This document shows, piece after piece, positions 1-12,400 of a DNA stretch of 64,000 nt. How positions within the stretch are numbered: the first letter of the stretch is position 1; every line of letters starts with the position of its first letter. The position numbers were made by a program, and so were the translations under genes. This DNA comes from Mariannaea sp. PMI_226. Lineage: Eukaryota > Ascomycota > Sordariomycetes > Hypocreales > Nectriaceae. Where the stretch lies: assembly GCA_024336345.1 (NCBI GenBank), contig JANFOG010000003.1, forward strand, positions 62,001 to 126,000, given 5' to 3'. The notes beneath the pieces are model-generated. The model was not told the DNA's origin and made no database searches. It saw only the letters and a list, made by a program, of their open reading frames with translations.

Positions 1-1374
1 AAACCACTTAGATTAGCCCGAGTTTCCAAAAAAAGAAGATTTTTTTTTTCCTTGTCGACAAGCCTGTAGATTGATAACCCCCCCTCCCCCCTGGGCAACA
101 TTCCTTGCAGCCACCCTTCCCGCATCTTGCGAACGGTTACGCCCGTCTGGGTCTGCGAGACACCAGGGAGCAGGGACGCGTAGCCTCTAGAAGCATTTAG
201 GGCTGAATTGACATCTTCAAATCGATGATGCCTTTCAAGCACAGTATGGTCCTTAGCCTCCCAAAGTATTTACTCTTCCCTCTCTTCCTCTTGACCATCA
301 TCTTACAGAACTCGGATCTTTCGGTAAACTTCGGTAATCCAATCGGACAAAAGGTTCCTTCTTCGTTACATCACATTGAGGAAGCACTGAGATTATCAAT
401 TTCATAAATTTAATTCATAATAACCCATCCTAGCTAAGAGATAACCTTCGCAGAAAGTCAACATGAGTGATTGCCTCTGCCAATGAGTTGCTTGTTTCAA
501 TGGCAATACTCCCACCAACTGGAAATCACATCACATCCCTTCAAGTAGCCAAATCAGTGTGGGTGTCATCCATTATGGAGATACTAGCTTCCCCGCTTCC
601 TGCATCCACGGGCAGAGTATGCCGGGAAGAGCTCCCTCAAATTCATATGTCCCCATACCAGGGGTAACAAGACGGCTACTCCTGACCTTCAATGAGGTGG
701 GTGCCAGTAATAAACAAAACGCCTCACATGCAACCGTTTCCAGACCATGCCCAAGCCCCAGAGCTGGTAATAAAAATAATTCCGGCTCTGGGCGAATTTT
801 CTCGGGCTAGGGAGCTAAATGTAAATGGGATAAAGACGAAAAAGAAAAGGGTGGAGTGGTGTGACGTGATCGCGCAAGGGGTCAAGTGTATATCGCACTC
901 CGGGTATCATGGTAAGAATTCCCTAATGCTCTGGTGTATCGTTCAAAGAACTGTGCCGTGATGCCAAGTAGTGCCCGTGATGTCATGCAAAACCAGGTAC
1001 AGAAACAAAAAGAAAAGAAAAAAAAAAAAAAAAGAGCCCAATCCTAAGAAGGCGAAACCGGCTTGTAAGGATGAAAACCGTTGTCCATAAACCGCTAACC
1101 ATAACTAGAGGAAATGAAGCGAAATGCAAACAGAGGAAATGCCCAATGCAAGGGAAGACCAAGTTGCTTGCCATTCTTGCGAACTCATCCAATTGGAGAA
1201 TGGGGGAACAGAAGTGATACTTTGCATATTAAAATTGGAGGATGCGAATCAATTCCATCCATTCCCTCCAAAGGGGGACGGGGAGGGGGAATCATGAGTA
1301 GAGATGCGTTTGGTGGGAATAGTGACGAGATTTCGATACAGATGAGGCCGATTGTCGAAGCACCGAGTTGCTCA
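1..1374. other. 3' flank of the SWIRM gene; no gene seen
   Basis: This stretch lies downstream of the minus-strand SWIRM-domain gene. The open frames here are under 100 codons and unlike any family I know. An A-rich tract ends near 1033. The part next to 1374 is probably the 3' UTR of the neighbouring gene. Confidence 0.6.
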
Positions 1375-2679
1375 TTACAAGAACGTGCGCACCCATTCGG
1401 CGTCAAGCCAGCCAACCTTCTCAAAGGCAGTCCAGAGCTTCGAGGCTTTGTTGACATCAATCTTGCAAGCCTGCTGGGCATCAGTCTTGCGGAACTCCTT
1501 TCCGTTGCGCAGGCAAGCCAGACGCCGCTCAAAGATGCGGCGCTTGCTGGTGAGGTAGGTAGCGCAATCGAGCCGGAGGTTGCCAGCGAGGGTGACCTCA
1601 TCAGGGTGCAGAAGATTAACATGAGGGTCGTTGCTTAGATCGATTGGCTGACCCTTCCAATCCACTTTGAGGCTGTTAGGTCTATTTGGGAGCGAGTCGA
1701 GCGGAGGGCAGTAGTTGGGAAGCGACTTGAAGTCCTTGTCTTCACGGTTGGGAGCAACAATTCGTCGCGACGGCTCGGGAGTGGCACTAACACGAGGTCG
1801 GGATTGAGCGGGTCGCATGGGGCCGGGGTTGCTGGTGGCTCCGGGGTTGCTGCGAATGGGTCTCGGGCCGGACTGGGGCTTGGTAACCCGATCGGTCCGC
1901 TGAACTCGGGGCTTTGTGACGGGCTTCGACGCCGGCAGGAGGGTAGGATATCGTTGGACACCGCGGCGTCGCTGTTTGTCAGCCTCCAGGTACGCACGTT
2001 CTTGGCGTAGCCAAGCCTTTGGGTTTCGAGAGTAGAGCTTCATGACTTGAGTTTTGAAATGAAGAGTGAGTTCGTAGTCCTCTTGCTTGGGTGGTTGCAC
2101 GTCGGCGAATGAATCCTGCGAGCGAGAGCGAACGTGGTCATCGATAATACGACGGTGATTCTCCAGCTCAGCGGGAGTAAAGAGAGGGCTCGAATGCGCA
2201 TTATCCTCGACTGGGTAGAGGACAGGATCCTTGACTGTCTGGGCCGGGGGAGTAACAGGCGTCTCGGTCGACATTGGTTTGCTGTATGGGGAGATGGGTG
2301 GTGACATTGGCATAGGATGCTTGTGTGAGGCTTGGCGACTTCCCACGATCGTAGAATGACCCAATTCAGATTGGTGGTTGAAGCTGTCAAGAACAGGGTC
2401 GGGGGGAGACATCAGGCTGGTGATGTCGAGTTTCTTGGAGGCCCCCATGCCCATTGAGGCAGCGGGCATCGCTGGAGGAGCCATTGAAGCAGGCGCGTTT
2501 GTGTTGCGCGGGGAATTGTTTGCCATTGTGACAATGGGGCCGTTTGATGGGAGAGGATGAAGGGAGGAAAACGGGGGGGAATAGTTTGAGAAGTATGAGC
2601 GAGGAGAAGGAGAAGATATGTTGGAAGGGGTGGACAATGGCTTCAGCTTGTTAATGTCGAAAGTGGTGGAAGGTTGCAT
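1375..2679 (-). CDS. SWIRM-domain protein, Fun19/Laf-like
   Basis: Single-exon gene for a 434-residue protein. The first three quarters are disordered and rich in Ser, Pro, Thr and Asn. The last 115 or so residues form a SWIRM domain, a helical fold that binds DNA or nucleosomes; it begins near LPNYCPPLDSLP and ends at WVRTFL. In yeasts, proteins with a lone C-terminal SWIRM of this kind (Fun19; Laf1/Laf2 of S. pombe) are linked to histone deacetylase complexes, so a nuclear chromatin role is likely. I start at the ATG at 2679 (MQPSTTF) because the further 61 codons of open frame upstream are low-complexity and unlike the family. The assignment to SWIRM is firm. Which yeast paralogue it matches is inferred. 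Confidence 0.85.
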   Translation of the reverse strand: MQPSTTFDINKLKPLSTPSNISSPSPRSYFSNYSPPFSSLHPLPSNGPIVTMANNSPRNTNAPASMAPPAMPAASMGMGASKKLDITSLMSPPDPVLDSFNHQSELGHSTIVGSRQASHKHPMPMSPPISPYSKPMSTETPVTPPAQTVKDPVLYPVEDNAHSSPLFTPAELENHRRIIDDHVRSRSQDSFADVQPPKQEDYELTLHFKTQVMKLYSRNPKAWLRQERAYLEADKQRRRGVQRYPTLLPASKPVTKPRVQRTDRVTKPQSGPRPIRSNPGATSNPGPMRPAQSRPRVSATPEPSRRIVAPNREDKDFKSLPNYCPPLDSLPNRPNSLKVDWKGQPIDLSNDPHVNLLHPDEVTLAGNLRLDCATYLTSKRRIFERRLACLRNGKEFRKTDAQQACKIDVNKASKLWTAFEKVGWLDAEWVRTFL

Positions 2680-3970
2680 GGCGCACGGGGGGTGGTTATG
2701 GTTTGTCAGCCAAGGCAGTGACGGAAAGTAGAGCCTAACTAACAGCCAGGGCAGTCTGACTGCGCTGTGACTACTACTTGTACTGGTATGAGTGACGTGG
2801 TTTGTTTTGGGGGGCGGAGGGGGAGGGGTGGCGAAGCCTGCTGAACGATTCGCAAAGTCCAATCAGGTAACGCAATTGATTTTCCCGTTTTACTCGGTGT
2901 GAATCTAAAAAAAAAGTGTGACTCTTCTTTCTTCGTTGCTCTTGAGCCTTTGTTGGTGTGTAATAGTGTGCCTCTCGCACGGGTTGATTGTGCTGCAGCA
3001 CCAATCGTACAAAACCTGAGAGCGCTGTAACGGGACCCCAATTAGGCACTCGTTTTCGCTGTGAAACAGGCAGCAGGGCTGATGCGGAGGCGGCAATGGC
3101 GGAGTTTAGGCGGGAGGGGGTGTTAGAAGGAGGGGGGAGGATATGGATCTCAATTCCAGTGTGGTAAGACGCCCGTAGGACTCCGGAATTTAGGCGGCGG
3201 CGGAGTTTAGAAGTGCTGTAAGTCCAATGAGTTTCGGACTCGGCGACACAAGACGTGCGAGACAGCAAGTACGAGAAGAAAAGAAAATATCTTTTTGCAG
3301 ACGAGAAGGTGAGTGGCGTTGTGGTCAATCAGCTTTATTAGTATTGCTGATGAGTGATGGACGGACGCACACGATAATGAGCAGAGGCGTATAACTGAAT
3401 GGGGTGATGTGATCCAACCGTCTGGGCGCTGCAGAGGCAAGAGTAAGGGCTGGGGTAGTTTCAGTGTCGTTCAATGGGTAATAACAACCGTATGACGGCG
3501 AGCGATGCAATTGTTGCAATGGGGCATCCGGATGTGAGATGGGCGAATAATGAGCACCATGGGCAGACAACTGTTCGACTGGCGACACCTTCAAGATAGC
3601 TGGGGGTCTGTCGGTGGCCCAAGCTGATCCTGTTACGATGCGTGGCGGACCAGGGTGAACGCTCAGTGGGACGGCCACCGTATGACTTTTGAGGACAATG
3701 ATCTCTCGTTCGAGATGTCGTTTGTATGGCGACCTGACGACTTTAGCACCGTCGGGCGAGGATGATGATGTGGCAGACAGTCGAGCCCAGGATATTTTGA
3801 GCCCAGTCGACGGGGATCTGGGGGTTTGGAGGGCCACGGATGGATAGCCGATTCGACCTTGAGCTGGGAGAGGGGGGTGTTGAATTGATTGAGAGATATG
3901 ATTGATTCAATTTAAATATTCATCAATTGAGAACAATATGTATGAATTGATGCGCAGTACTGGCAGATGT

Positions 3971-4000
3971 GATGCGATGTGATGCGACGCGATGCGATAA
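3971..4000. repeat. 10-nt tandem repeat (GATGCGAT core)
   Basis: Three adjoining 10-nt units share a GATGCGA core, at 3971, 3981 and 3991. Degenerate TGCGA echoes continue to about 4050. This is a short imperfect minisatellite in non-coding DNA. Confidence 0.8.
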
Positions 4001-4345
4001 CTTGCGACACGTTGCGATGCCAGGTGTTGCGCCGAGTTCCGAGTTGCGATTGATGCCACTAACCTTAGATTTCCAAGGGAATATAGCAGGCAGAAGGCTG
4101 AATTGAGAGGAGGGGGCGTGGTTTATTTGCGCGCGTGTGCGCATACAAAGCCACACACACACAGTTGAGACAAGGCACACGGCGCACAGGAAACTGTTTG
4201 GACAAGATCGCAACACACGTACGTAGACAGCGAGGCAAATGCGAGTAAAATCGGTTTTATCTGCTCGTGAGAAGAGAGGATGGGAAACTGGAAAGAAAGC
4301 GGGAGGCTGAAGAAAGAAAGAGGAAAGAGCAGAGTCTGGTCAAAA

Positions 4346-4394
4346 GGTAAGAGGTAAGAGGTCAGAGGCCCGAGGCCAGAGGCCAGAGGTCAGT
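4346..4394. repeat. Seven tandem 7-nt units (GGYMAGA)
   Basis: Seven consecutive 7-nt units fit GGTAAGA, GGTCAGA, GGCCAGA and close variants. They lie in a purine-rich stretch upstream of the SWIRM gene. No coding role is visible. Confidence 0.85.
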
Positions 4395-5100
4395 AGTGCG
4401 GAAGGTGAGCGAGCGTGGGTGAGTGAGTGCGTCTGGGTACGCGGGCCGTGCGTGTGCCTTCTTTGCGCGACGGTAGCACCCCTCAATTCACACCAGGGAA
4501 CCAATGTCCGATTGGGAATGGATTGGGTCGCAATAAGAAACCAAGCCTGCTGCTGTCTGGGGTGTGTATGTGAGCGCCCAAACCAATGCCGGTGAACAAA
4601 TCGTTCTTTCTGGTTCTCTTTGCCCTTTCGCTCGGTCCAGACGGGGAGGTGAAAGGTGTACGCCTAAAGAAATAAACGGGAAAGGGAGGGGCGTGCGACG
4701 AAGGGGGGTGGGCGGTGGGACGAGATATCAATTGACGGTGCTGATTGATGGCGGAGGTTTGAATGGGGTGCTCACGATGCGATCCAAGAGCGGGGGCAAA
4801 GCAGTCCATGAAAGAGCATGAGTTGTAAGGTATTAGGCACTCTGTCGACGTCGTTCGAGAGTGCGATGAGGACATGGATGATTGGAGGAAGAGTGCTGAA
4901 GGGAAGGGGGAGATGGCACAAGATAAAATGTAAAGGAATTAGGGAAATCCAAATAAGAGTGATGACCGCTGAATCGAAGTGAATTGAAATTGAAATACGG
5001 TTTCACACGGCCTTTTCCACTCTATTCACTCTCTCATTGCACAACCTTTTCCCTCTTCCTCCCTTTATATCAACTTTCCACTTCCGAGGGACTCCCCGTG

Positions 5101-8100
5101 CTCTGTGGAGGTTTGATATCATGCGCATAAAGTAGTCAGCCTACCTGCTTTAACCTACTCCTAGTTCGTACCTTAGATATGTGGTTACCACTCGTCTCTT
5201 TGTATGTTGATGTGACGGGGGGATGGGATGGGATGGGAGGGCCTCCCTTTCTGCTGCTTGGCTCTCAGTCGGTAGCCCAGGCTCAAATCGTTAGTGGGTA
5301 AACCCCACAAGACAGGAATAGGGGGTGTACGATTATCACCTCTATAAGCCTGCCAACCACCAAAGACACATAATTCCAAAACGACATACTTACATAGTAG
5401 CACTTTGTGCATAATGTGATAGTGATGGGAAAGAGGGAAACAGTAACGGGAGATTTCGATAACACCACACCCCCATCTCAACCATTTCCAGCCTCCCCCC
5501 TTCCCCCTTCTTACTCCCTTCTTTCCTCCCCCAAAAAGAAATAGGAACAAAGGGATGTGTACACTTTGTCCGTGCGCTTCCCCATTGTAGCCCGCCATGT
5601 GCCAATTGGATGGGGAATGGGCGCGGGACCCCCTTTCCCCTTGCGCCAGATACCCAGCGTAAGACTGGTTGAAAAGCCTGGTCTGAATGGAACAAGGGGA
5701 TACTTTGCGGCTGGGGTTTGGGAGGGATGCCTGCAGAAGGCTTGCAGGTTCCCCTTGACTCTTTTTGCTTTTTGCCTTTTCTTTTTTTCTTTTTATTCGT
5801 TGCTTTTTTCTTGGCTCCCTGTTTGTTGGCCTTGGGCTAAATTGTAGTTCCTCCTCGGGGGAAGGCGGTCTTCTAAATATGAAGGTAAACTCCGATTTCT
5901 GTTTGCCCTGAGAAAGTTCACCGGTGTGGCAGCACGCTAGTAAGCAAGGCAGCCACAAAAGCTGCTCAATTAGAGTCACCAAAGTAGGTGTTCAAGAAAG
6001 CTGGAGGCATTGGAATCATGGGCAAGGAGGCAAGGAATTTGGTCCGAACAGGGGGGGATGAGAGTGAAGCGCGCAGGGCGCATGGGAATTACAGACAATG
6101 GGAACAGAGGGACCGAAGAAAGAGAGAGAGGGGGGAGGAGGGGGGAGACACTAACCAATCAGCCCTTCAAGTTGAGCATGAGTGATGCGGCTTATCATCT
6201 CACCTGTATTCCTCAAGGCGACGTTGATGAAGGGGCCACACCTTTAGGAATCAATTACGAAATACGTAGGTTCCTACAAACTACGCAAGGCAACGAAGCC
6301 AGTTCTTGAAGCTGCACGCCCCCAAGGCGAGCCCGTATCTCCGTCCAACTCAAGAGACTCATGCCATTCATCGAGAGACCAAGTTGGGCATGTGAGCCCT
6401 GATTCGCTTGATCCTAAAAATACCCATTCTAAATGTGCGACTGTTTCTTGTCGGGTGGGCAGTCCGTCGTGCGACAATATGGACCCCACGCGCCGCCGCC
6501 TCTCTGGGGAGAAATCCGTTCATTCTCTGAACGTCTATCATAGGTTTGCGCCTGACTCCTGCATTTGCCACGGATGGTTCTCCACTAACTCTACTTCAAT
6601 TGACCCTACAGCGTCCGATTTTAGCTGACCCGTTGACTTGCGGTATGAACGAAGCGAATAGATGCCCTATCACATCACTTCCAAGTGAACGAAACGCAAT
6701 GATGTAGGGTCCCTTCACACACACATGTGAAAGTTCCTCTCGCCCTTGTCTGTGTGCCATTGTGATGGAGCTTATGGCCAAGTGGGTAATATGGTGGAGT
6801 GCATTGACAAAGTGAATGCACTGTTGGCACTCTTAATGGAGACAAAGGGAGAAACGAGACCAAATTGGTCAAGGTCTCGTGTCGTGTTAGTGAAGCAGAA
6901 GTCACGAAACAAAAACATGAGACACAGGCCTTTTTTTATTTTTATTTTTTTATACCACAGTGAGGACAGAGAACAAGGAGGAAACCAGGATCTAACACCT
7001 CGCTTCCTTGACCCAATTACCCTAGGTAATTAGACGGAGCATATGAGGCACTCAGCTTTGAAAGAAAACAGGCCCCGTGAACTATGCCAGGGCAATTCTT
7101 GCTGATGCGCATTAGTGGCCGATGGAATGGTGAACTAAGAAGGTACGCTGCATGATTACCGACTTCGTCTCAAGACGCAGCAATGGCGGGCTCATGCAAC
7201 TAACGATGCTAGGAATTATAGACACGAAAACTCTATCAATTCATTCGTACTAATGTTGAATTTCCTCCCCCAGGACTTGAGGCTTCACCATTCCGGCGAG
7301 TTGCGGATGAAGTATTGTATTGCCAATCTGTAAGAGTATATAAGCTTGGTCACATACTGACAGGTACATAAGCAGGGAGTGCTGGCGCATATCGCACCCA
7401 AGTACATGTAAGTTACATTGCCTTGTGGCGATCGTTTACGAGACGTCGACACTCATTAGTTACGCCGAAGCATACCACTCAGAGAGATGATCATCCACTT
7501 ACAGGCAAGCAAGAATATCCCGAAAGTTTTGCAGCATTGCCAGCGGCAGATGTACATGACTGCCAATCTTGCCCGTGATTGACAACGGACATTTGACCAA
7601 GATCCTTGGTTGGCTGGAAATAGTAATGATTGAGGTGATAAGTAGCCGTCTTGCTCGTGGCCCATGGTTGTGTCAGTCGGGACCAGCACGAGGGTATCTA
7701 GCTGCAACCACTACGTAGCGTATGCGGGCACGGAAGGTCTTGTGAAGTGCCTAATCAGGTTCTTCTCAATATCAATCCCTCTCCCACGTGTTTTCTATTG
7801 AATTATCGTCGATCACGACCCTCTCTTCGTTCATTATGCTCTCTAGGCCACAAAGAGTCCAAGACAGGCCTCAAACCTCATGAGAACATACATGATTCAT
7901 GAGGGCCATACTGTCCATTCTGTTGGGTGAGCGAAGGGAGGAGGTGGGGGATTTGGGGGTGTAGGTGAGTGGGCATTGGGATCAAAAGAACTTGTGACGG
8001 CTGTGTGTCTTAGACTGGGTGTGGCATCTTATTAGTCGCTAGTGCCCAATAGGCCAGTCAGTTTCTGAGGGATGCAGCGCCAGCAAGAGGTGTCAACAGC

Positions 8101-8833
8101 CAGTCAGCCGACAAGCCTGCTACCATTGATCTGTTTTGTGGCACAAAACAATTGCAATTGCCCTGTCTGAAAAAAAAAGCTGCGCAATCGGGTTGCCTTT
8201 GTTTATCCTCATTTCGTCATTACGTTGGTGTTATCAACGGCTCATATTAGCATTCGCATTGAAATCTCGCTTGTGGCGCCTTGTTTCAACCTTGCCATGC
8301 TTAGTTGGCAAGCCTCATCTAAGACAAATCATTGATGAATTACGGTATCGATTGTGCAGTCAATTCACCTGAAAGTGGCCGTTATTGAAATTCACTGTTC
8401 GGCCTGGTCAGGTTGGTGGTGCTGCCTCGTCTACCACCACCCTTCATCACATGCTCTTCACTCAAAATTCCATCTTGTTGAGGATCAATGAGCACATTGG
8501 TCAGTACCAGTCCTTCGCTTCTTTTATTAGGCCGACTGCCCACTGCATCTCGTCAATCGGGCCCCGCTCCAACAGAAACAAACAGAGAAGGGGTCTGGAA
8601 AGACGGACCCCACAAGCTTGTCCGTCTTTCCCACCCCGGTTAAGCGCTTGGAGGATGATGAAGCTACGCCGCCCGATGCCATCTGGGCTGGGCCGCCCCG
8701 ACCGATTTCCTCTGTTCCAGGATGATGGACGGCTGTAAGTCCATAGTGTAGTGAGGTAATCTGCAGTCTTGGCATAATTTCCAGTACTTCGCTGTTGCAA
8801 ACGCTGAACGATAATCAAATGACAAAAGTAAAG

Positions 8834-8864
<31 letters not shown>

Positions 8865-9490
8865 TCCCTTCCTGCTACGTCGTTCATCCTCAATTGTTTT
8901 TTGTTTTTTTTGGGGGGGAGGGGGAGGGGGTTTCTCTTATTAGATTCTATCAATGAGCAGTCCAAGAGCTCTCTCTTTGGGACTACAGCTCGTCCCGGAG
9001 TCCCGTCCGCCCATGTTGATAAACTTCGACTGTCCAAGAATCGCCATTCCGCCATTCTGCCCTCGAGCTCTTCTGCTCTTTTCGTTCTCAGCATCATCTC
9101 ATCTTCCGCCCGTCTTTCGATATGTGAGGTAACCCCCGCGTGACTGGCCACTGGCCTGGGCAGGTCCCAAGGGTGGCAACAGGACGATTTTCAAGGGCTC
9201 ATCACCTCAGATCAGATCACATCAGGCCAGGGTCTCTTGCCAGGGTATGACATTTACCTCCACTTGCGACAATCCAGCAATAATACACCTGGTTGCGACG
9301 CACTGTCGAATAGCATAACACCATGTTTTCTCTCCTATGGAAGCTACATTCTTCCGCGATTTTTTCTTTTTCTTTTTTGTAATTCTCTTCATTCCTGGCT
9401 TTTCTCTCGCTGCCTCTCCTCTTCTCATTTACCCCCCACCTCTCACCCAATTCCCCTACATTTTGTCCCTCTCCACGTACTGTAAGTAAC
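5101..9490. other. Gene-free stretch with homopolymers and CT-rich tracts
   Basis: No supportable gene. The longer open frames, such as 5185-5982 minus and 8501-9151 minus, are low-complexity, and the second runs through the T27 tract at 8839-8865. A long CT-rich tract at 9361-9480 is followed at once by a GTAAGT donor-like sequence, the usual look of a fungal leader; no coding exon can be attached to it. Confidence 0.5.
8839..8865. repeat. T27 homopolymer tract
   Basis: An uninterrupted run of 27 T. A G/T-rich run follows within 60 nt. It may be a poly(dT) nucleosome-excluding element or simply a slippage tract. Its length may be uncertain from sequencing. Confidence 0.9.
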
Positions 9491-12400
9491 TTGTTATGCG
9501 CACCGACGATGTGAGTCACAGGAGGAGACAAGATGCTGCGAAGCCCACTCAAGCCCGAACCAGACCAGAGGCCATGCCACGTCTGGATTAGTGGCTGTTC
9601 ATAAGTGGATTGGCTGATGCCAACAGAAGCCAACCGGAGCTAAATGACGCCCGCCCGAGGTGGAAGGTAGGTGCGCCGTACATACGGGCGAACAATAAGG
9701 GACCGGGGGTGGTGTGGGAGGATTAAGTAAATAGCGTGGGTGAAGCGGGTAAAGCTAAGATGTGGAGGAGTGGGCTATCGATAAGAGGTTACAGAGTGCA
9801 CTAGACAAAAGGTGTCCAGGTGGTCCCATTTGCCAATTACCACCTCAACGTCATCATCCGTTCTTCTGCTAATTATGGTACCTTGTGTACTTGACATTGC
9901 GTACGTACGTACATACATATTCCCCGTCTTTCATATGACAACATTGAGGCAACTCGGGGTGGCGTGGGCTTACGTAGATAGTCACTGGGTGATTTCCCAC
10001 AGAACATCCACTGGCAGAGTCCGTTGATGGGAAAGAGTTGGATGCAAATAATCCAAAAGAGGGGGTACAATGTAACCTAAACTTCCCACTGTAACAGGAA
10101 CAGCCCAAGCACTGCCACCTCGCTCAGATTTCGCTGGCTGGTCAGTTGAGAGGGCGCCAATTGCAATTGTTATCCCGCCGCGTCCTGTTGCGCAAAAGCA
10201 CTGGCGTCGCCTCGCCGCCCGCCCCTTTCTCCAGATTCGCGCAATTGGTTCTCCGGCGCAGCCTTCAGTCACCCACCCACCTAACAGCTGAACCAATTCG
10301 CCTTCCAAGAGCCAAAAGTCCCCATATTTGACCAACCGTTTCTCCGACTTGGTCGGAGTTTGCTGGCAACGTGGATAGCGCGGATCGCCAAGTATCCGAC
10401 TCCGAACCTCAATATCCGGGGAATCCGATTGCCGTATAGAATTGATGATATATAGCAAGACATTGTCAGTAGCATTGTCGCCGCAAGAGGACTGCAAACC
10501 TGTTTCAGCAATGATCACATCCTATCCAGGAAGTAGTGAAGAATTACAGGGATATGATCCCCCGAAAGGGCTGGCACAATAGTGGAATGAGACCCTTCCA
10601 AAGTTGTGGTTCTACGCAGGGTCTGGAACCAATTTGGCCACCCCTCCCCTCTGGAACATCCATCACATCAACACGCCTTGCTGTGCATGACTTGGTTCCT
10701 GTCACCAGCGGTGTTGCTCTCGCATGGCGCATACTCCATATTTTGACAGAAGGATAACTTACGGCTAAACTCCCCAGCATTACCTTGCAGGGATGAAAGG
10801 CACCGAAGGGAGAAGCCAAAAACAGTTCAACAACCCGACGCTATGAACAGCCCGGACTTCTACCTCCCGATAGAAAAAAAAATTGAACGAGGCAATCAAT
10901 GCCGCAGCGTGTGTCGGAGAATGTGCAATTGCTCCGAAGAAGCCTTTGGTGGAAGTTCTCCCGAATTGCTCATAAGCCCTTCGCTGCGTTCTCTTAATAC
11001 GCACGCCCCTCCAATTGTTTCCCATCCCACATTCTAATGCCAGTCGCTGCCCTGTTTTAGTGGGTGAGCATCCAGCCGAAGCACCTGACCCCCCATTTCC
11101 TCCTCAGCGCTCTATTGATTGCTAGCTTGATGTTATCGATACAATAAGTACTGTATGTAAAATCGGATATTGTCCTTCTTTCCACAACGTGCGAAGCGTT
11201 AGTTGGAATGAAGCCTGAAGCCTCTGATCCTTCCATTTCACAACTGGGCGGCACTGTAAGCCCCATTCCGGTGGCTGTCGCTGTGGGCGGGGGATAGGGT
11301 GAGACTGTTTGATGAGGGTGCGTACGCAAGTCAGTTTCTCTGTCGGAAGGACCCTTTTCCATTGCCTCGTGAAACGGCCCGCTCTCTCGTCCCCTCCATA
11401 AACTCGGATTCAGTGGGTGTGCTGAACTAGAAGAGGGTGGTTGGGTGCTTCGTAGGTCGCACAACAGCTCCAGAAGTGTCTGAGGCGTGACAATGACCGG
11501 TGACGTTGAAACTGTCACTTGATCATCACTGTCTGAAACAATTGAACCTGGGCTTCTTTCGACCTGCCACTATGTAGGCATTGAACCAAGGAAGCTGTTC
11601 AGACATCAGCAATCCGACATTATTGCAAAGATATGTGAGTTGGCGGGGGAAGATTACGTCAGGGGAGCAGCTTGGCCCTCAATTCTCGTCGTGTTTCCAC
11701 GCTTCTCTCCCGTCCAACCACAGACCAGCTAGCGCTCTGAATGAAGGACATCCTCTGAGCGTCCTGTCCAAACCTAGTGCAATGTTGCCAATCGCATGGA
11801 AGGCATTCACTCCCTCTACAAGTCAGGCAGCGAACGAGAGGCATGGAGTCATCCCATACGCCCGCAGGTCCAATGGATGATGTACACACATGTGCAGAGC
11901 ATATTACATGGCAGGCAGAGGGCAGCATTCTGGATGGATGTCCTGGGCAAAAGGGCATACCTCAAGACACCACGGGGAGATTGGAACTAGTTATAACAGC
12001 CATAGTGGTAGGCCACTCAGTTGCAACACATTGTGTTGACTGAGGCAAGGACCCTACGACAGACACCTCAAAACCCCTGCATATGGATATATATGGCTGG
12101 TTCGGGCGGACTCTTCCACATTTGGGTGGCAGAAATAATTGTAGCTAGGCCTTCAGATTATATCTGCCTGTATTAAAAACACTCATCGACTATAGGCACC
12201 TTGTGCTTGATTCATTCAGTCCACAAGGTAAACTAGGCACCTATAATACGAATGATTCGTTCAGCACTAGGGAAGCACGCCTATACAGACAGGCTTGACC
12301 TCTCTTTCCCTCCCAAAACCTAGTCTTATTCAAACCTCAGTCAATCGCGTTGAAAGAAAGAGCCGGGGACGGTGTATTACTCGTTCTTGCCTCTGTTCTT

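Larger units (their letters stand above)
2680..5100. other. Upstream region of the SWIRM gene, low complexity
   Basis: No convincing gene. This is probably the promoter and leader of the minus-strand SWIRM gene. It has long purine-rich runs on the plus strand (about 4240-4420), a 10-nt repeat around GATGCGAT (3971-4000) and seven tandem 7-nt units (4346-4394). The longest frame, 3325-3837 minus, has no ATG start and looks like chance. A CT-rich stretch with a TATA-like sequence at about 5020-5085 resembles a plus-strand fungal promoter, but no coding frame follows it. Confidence 0.5.

Noticed and set aside
3325..3837. 170-codon minus-strand frame upstream of the SWIRM gene
   Set aside because: It lacks an ATG at its 5' end, has no known motifs, and no splice sites join it in phase to a neighbour.
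5185..5982. 265-codon minus-strand frame
   Set aside because: Low-complexity translation of CT-rich DNA (KKQRIKRKKEKAKSKK, GGGKKGVRRGKGGGW), no family, no promoter context.
8501..9151. 216-codon minus-strand frame
   Set aside because: It runs through the T27 tract as a polylysine block; the frame depends on the exact homopolymer length.
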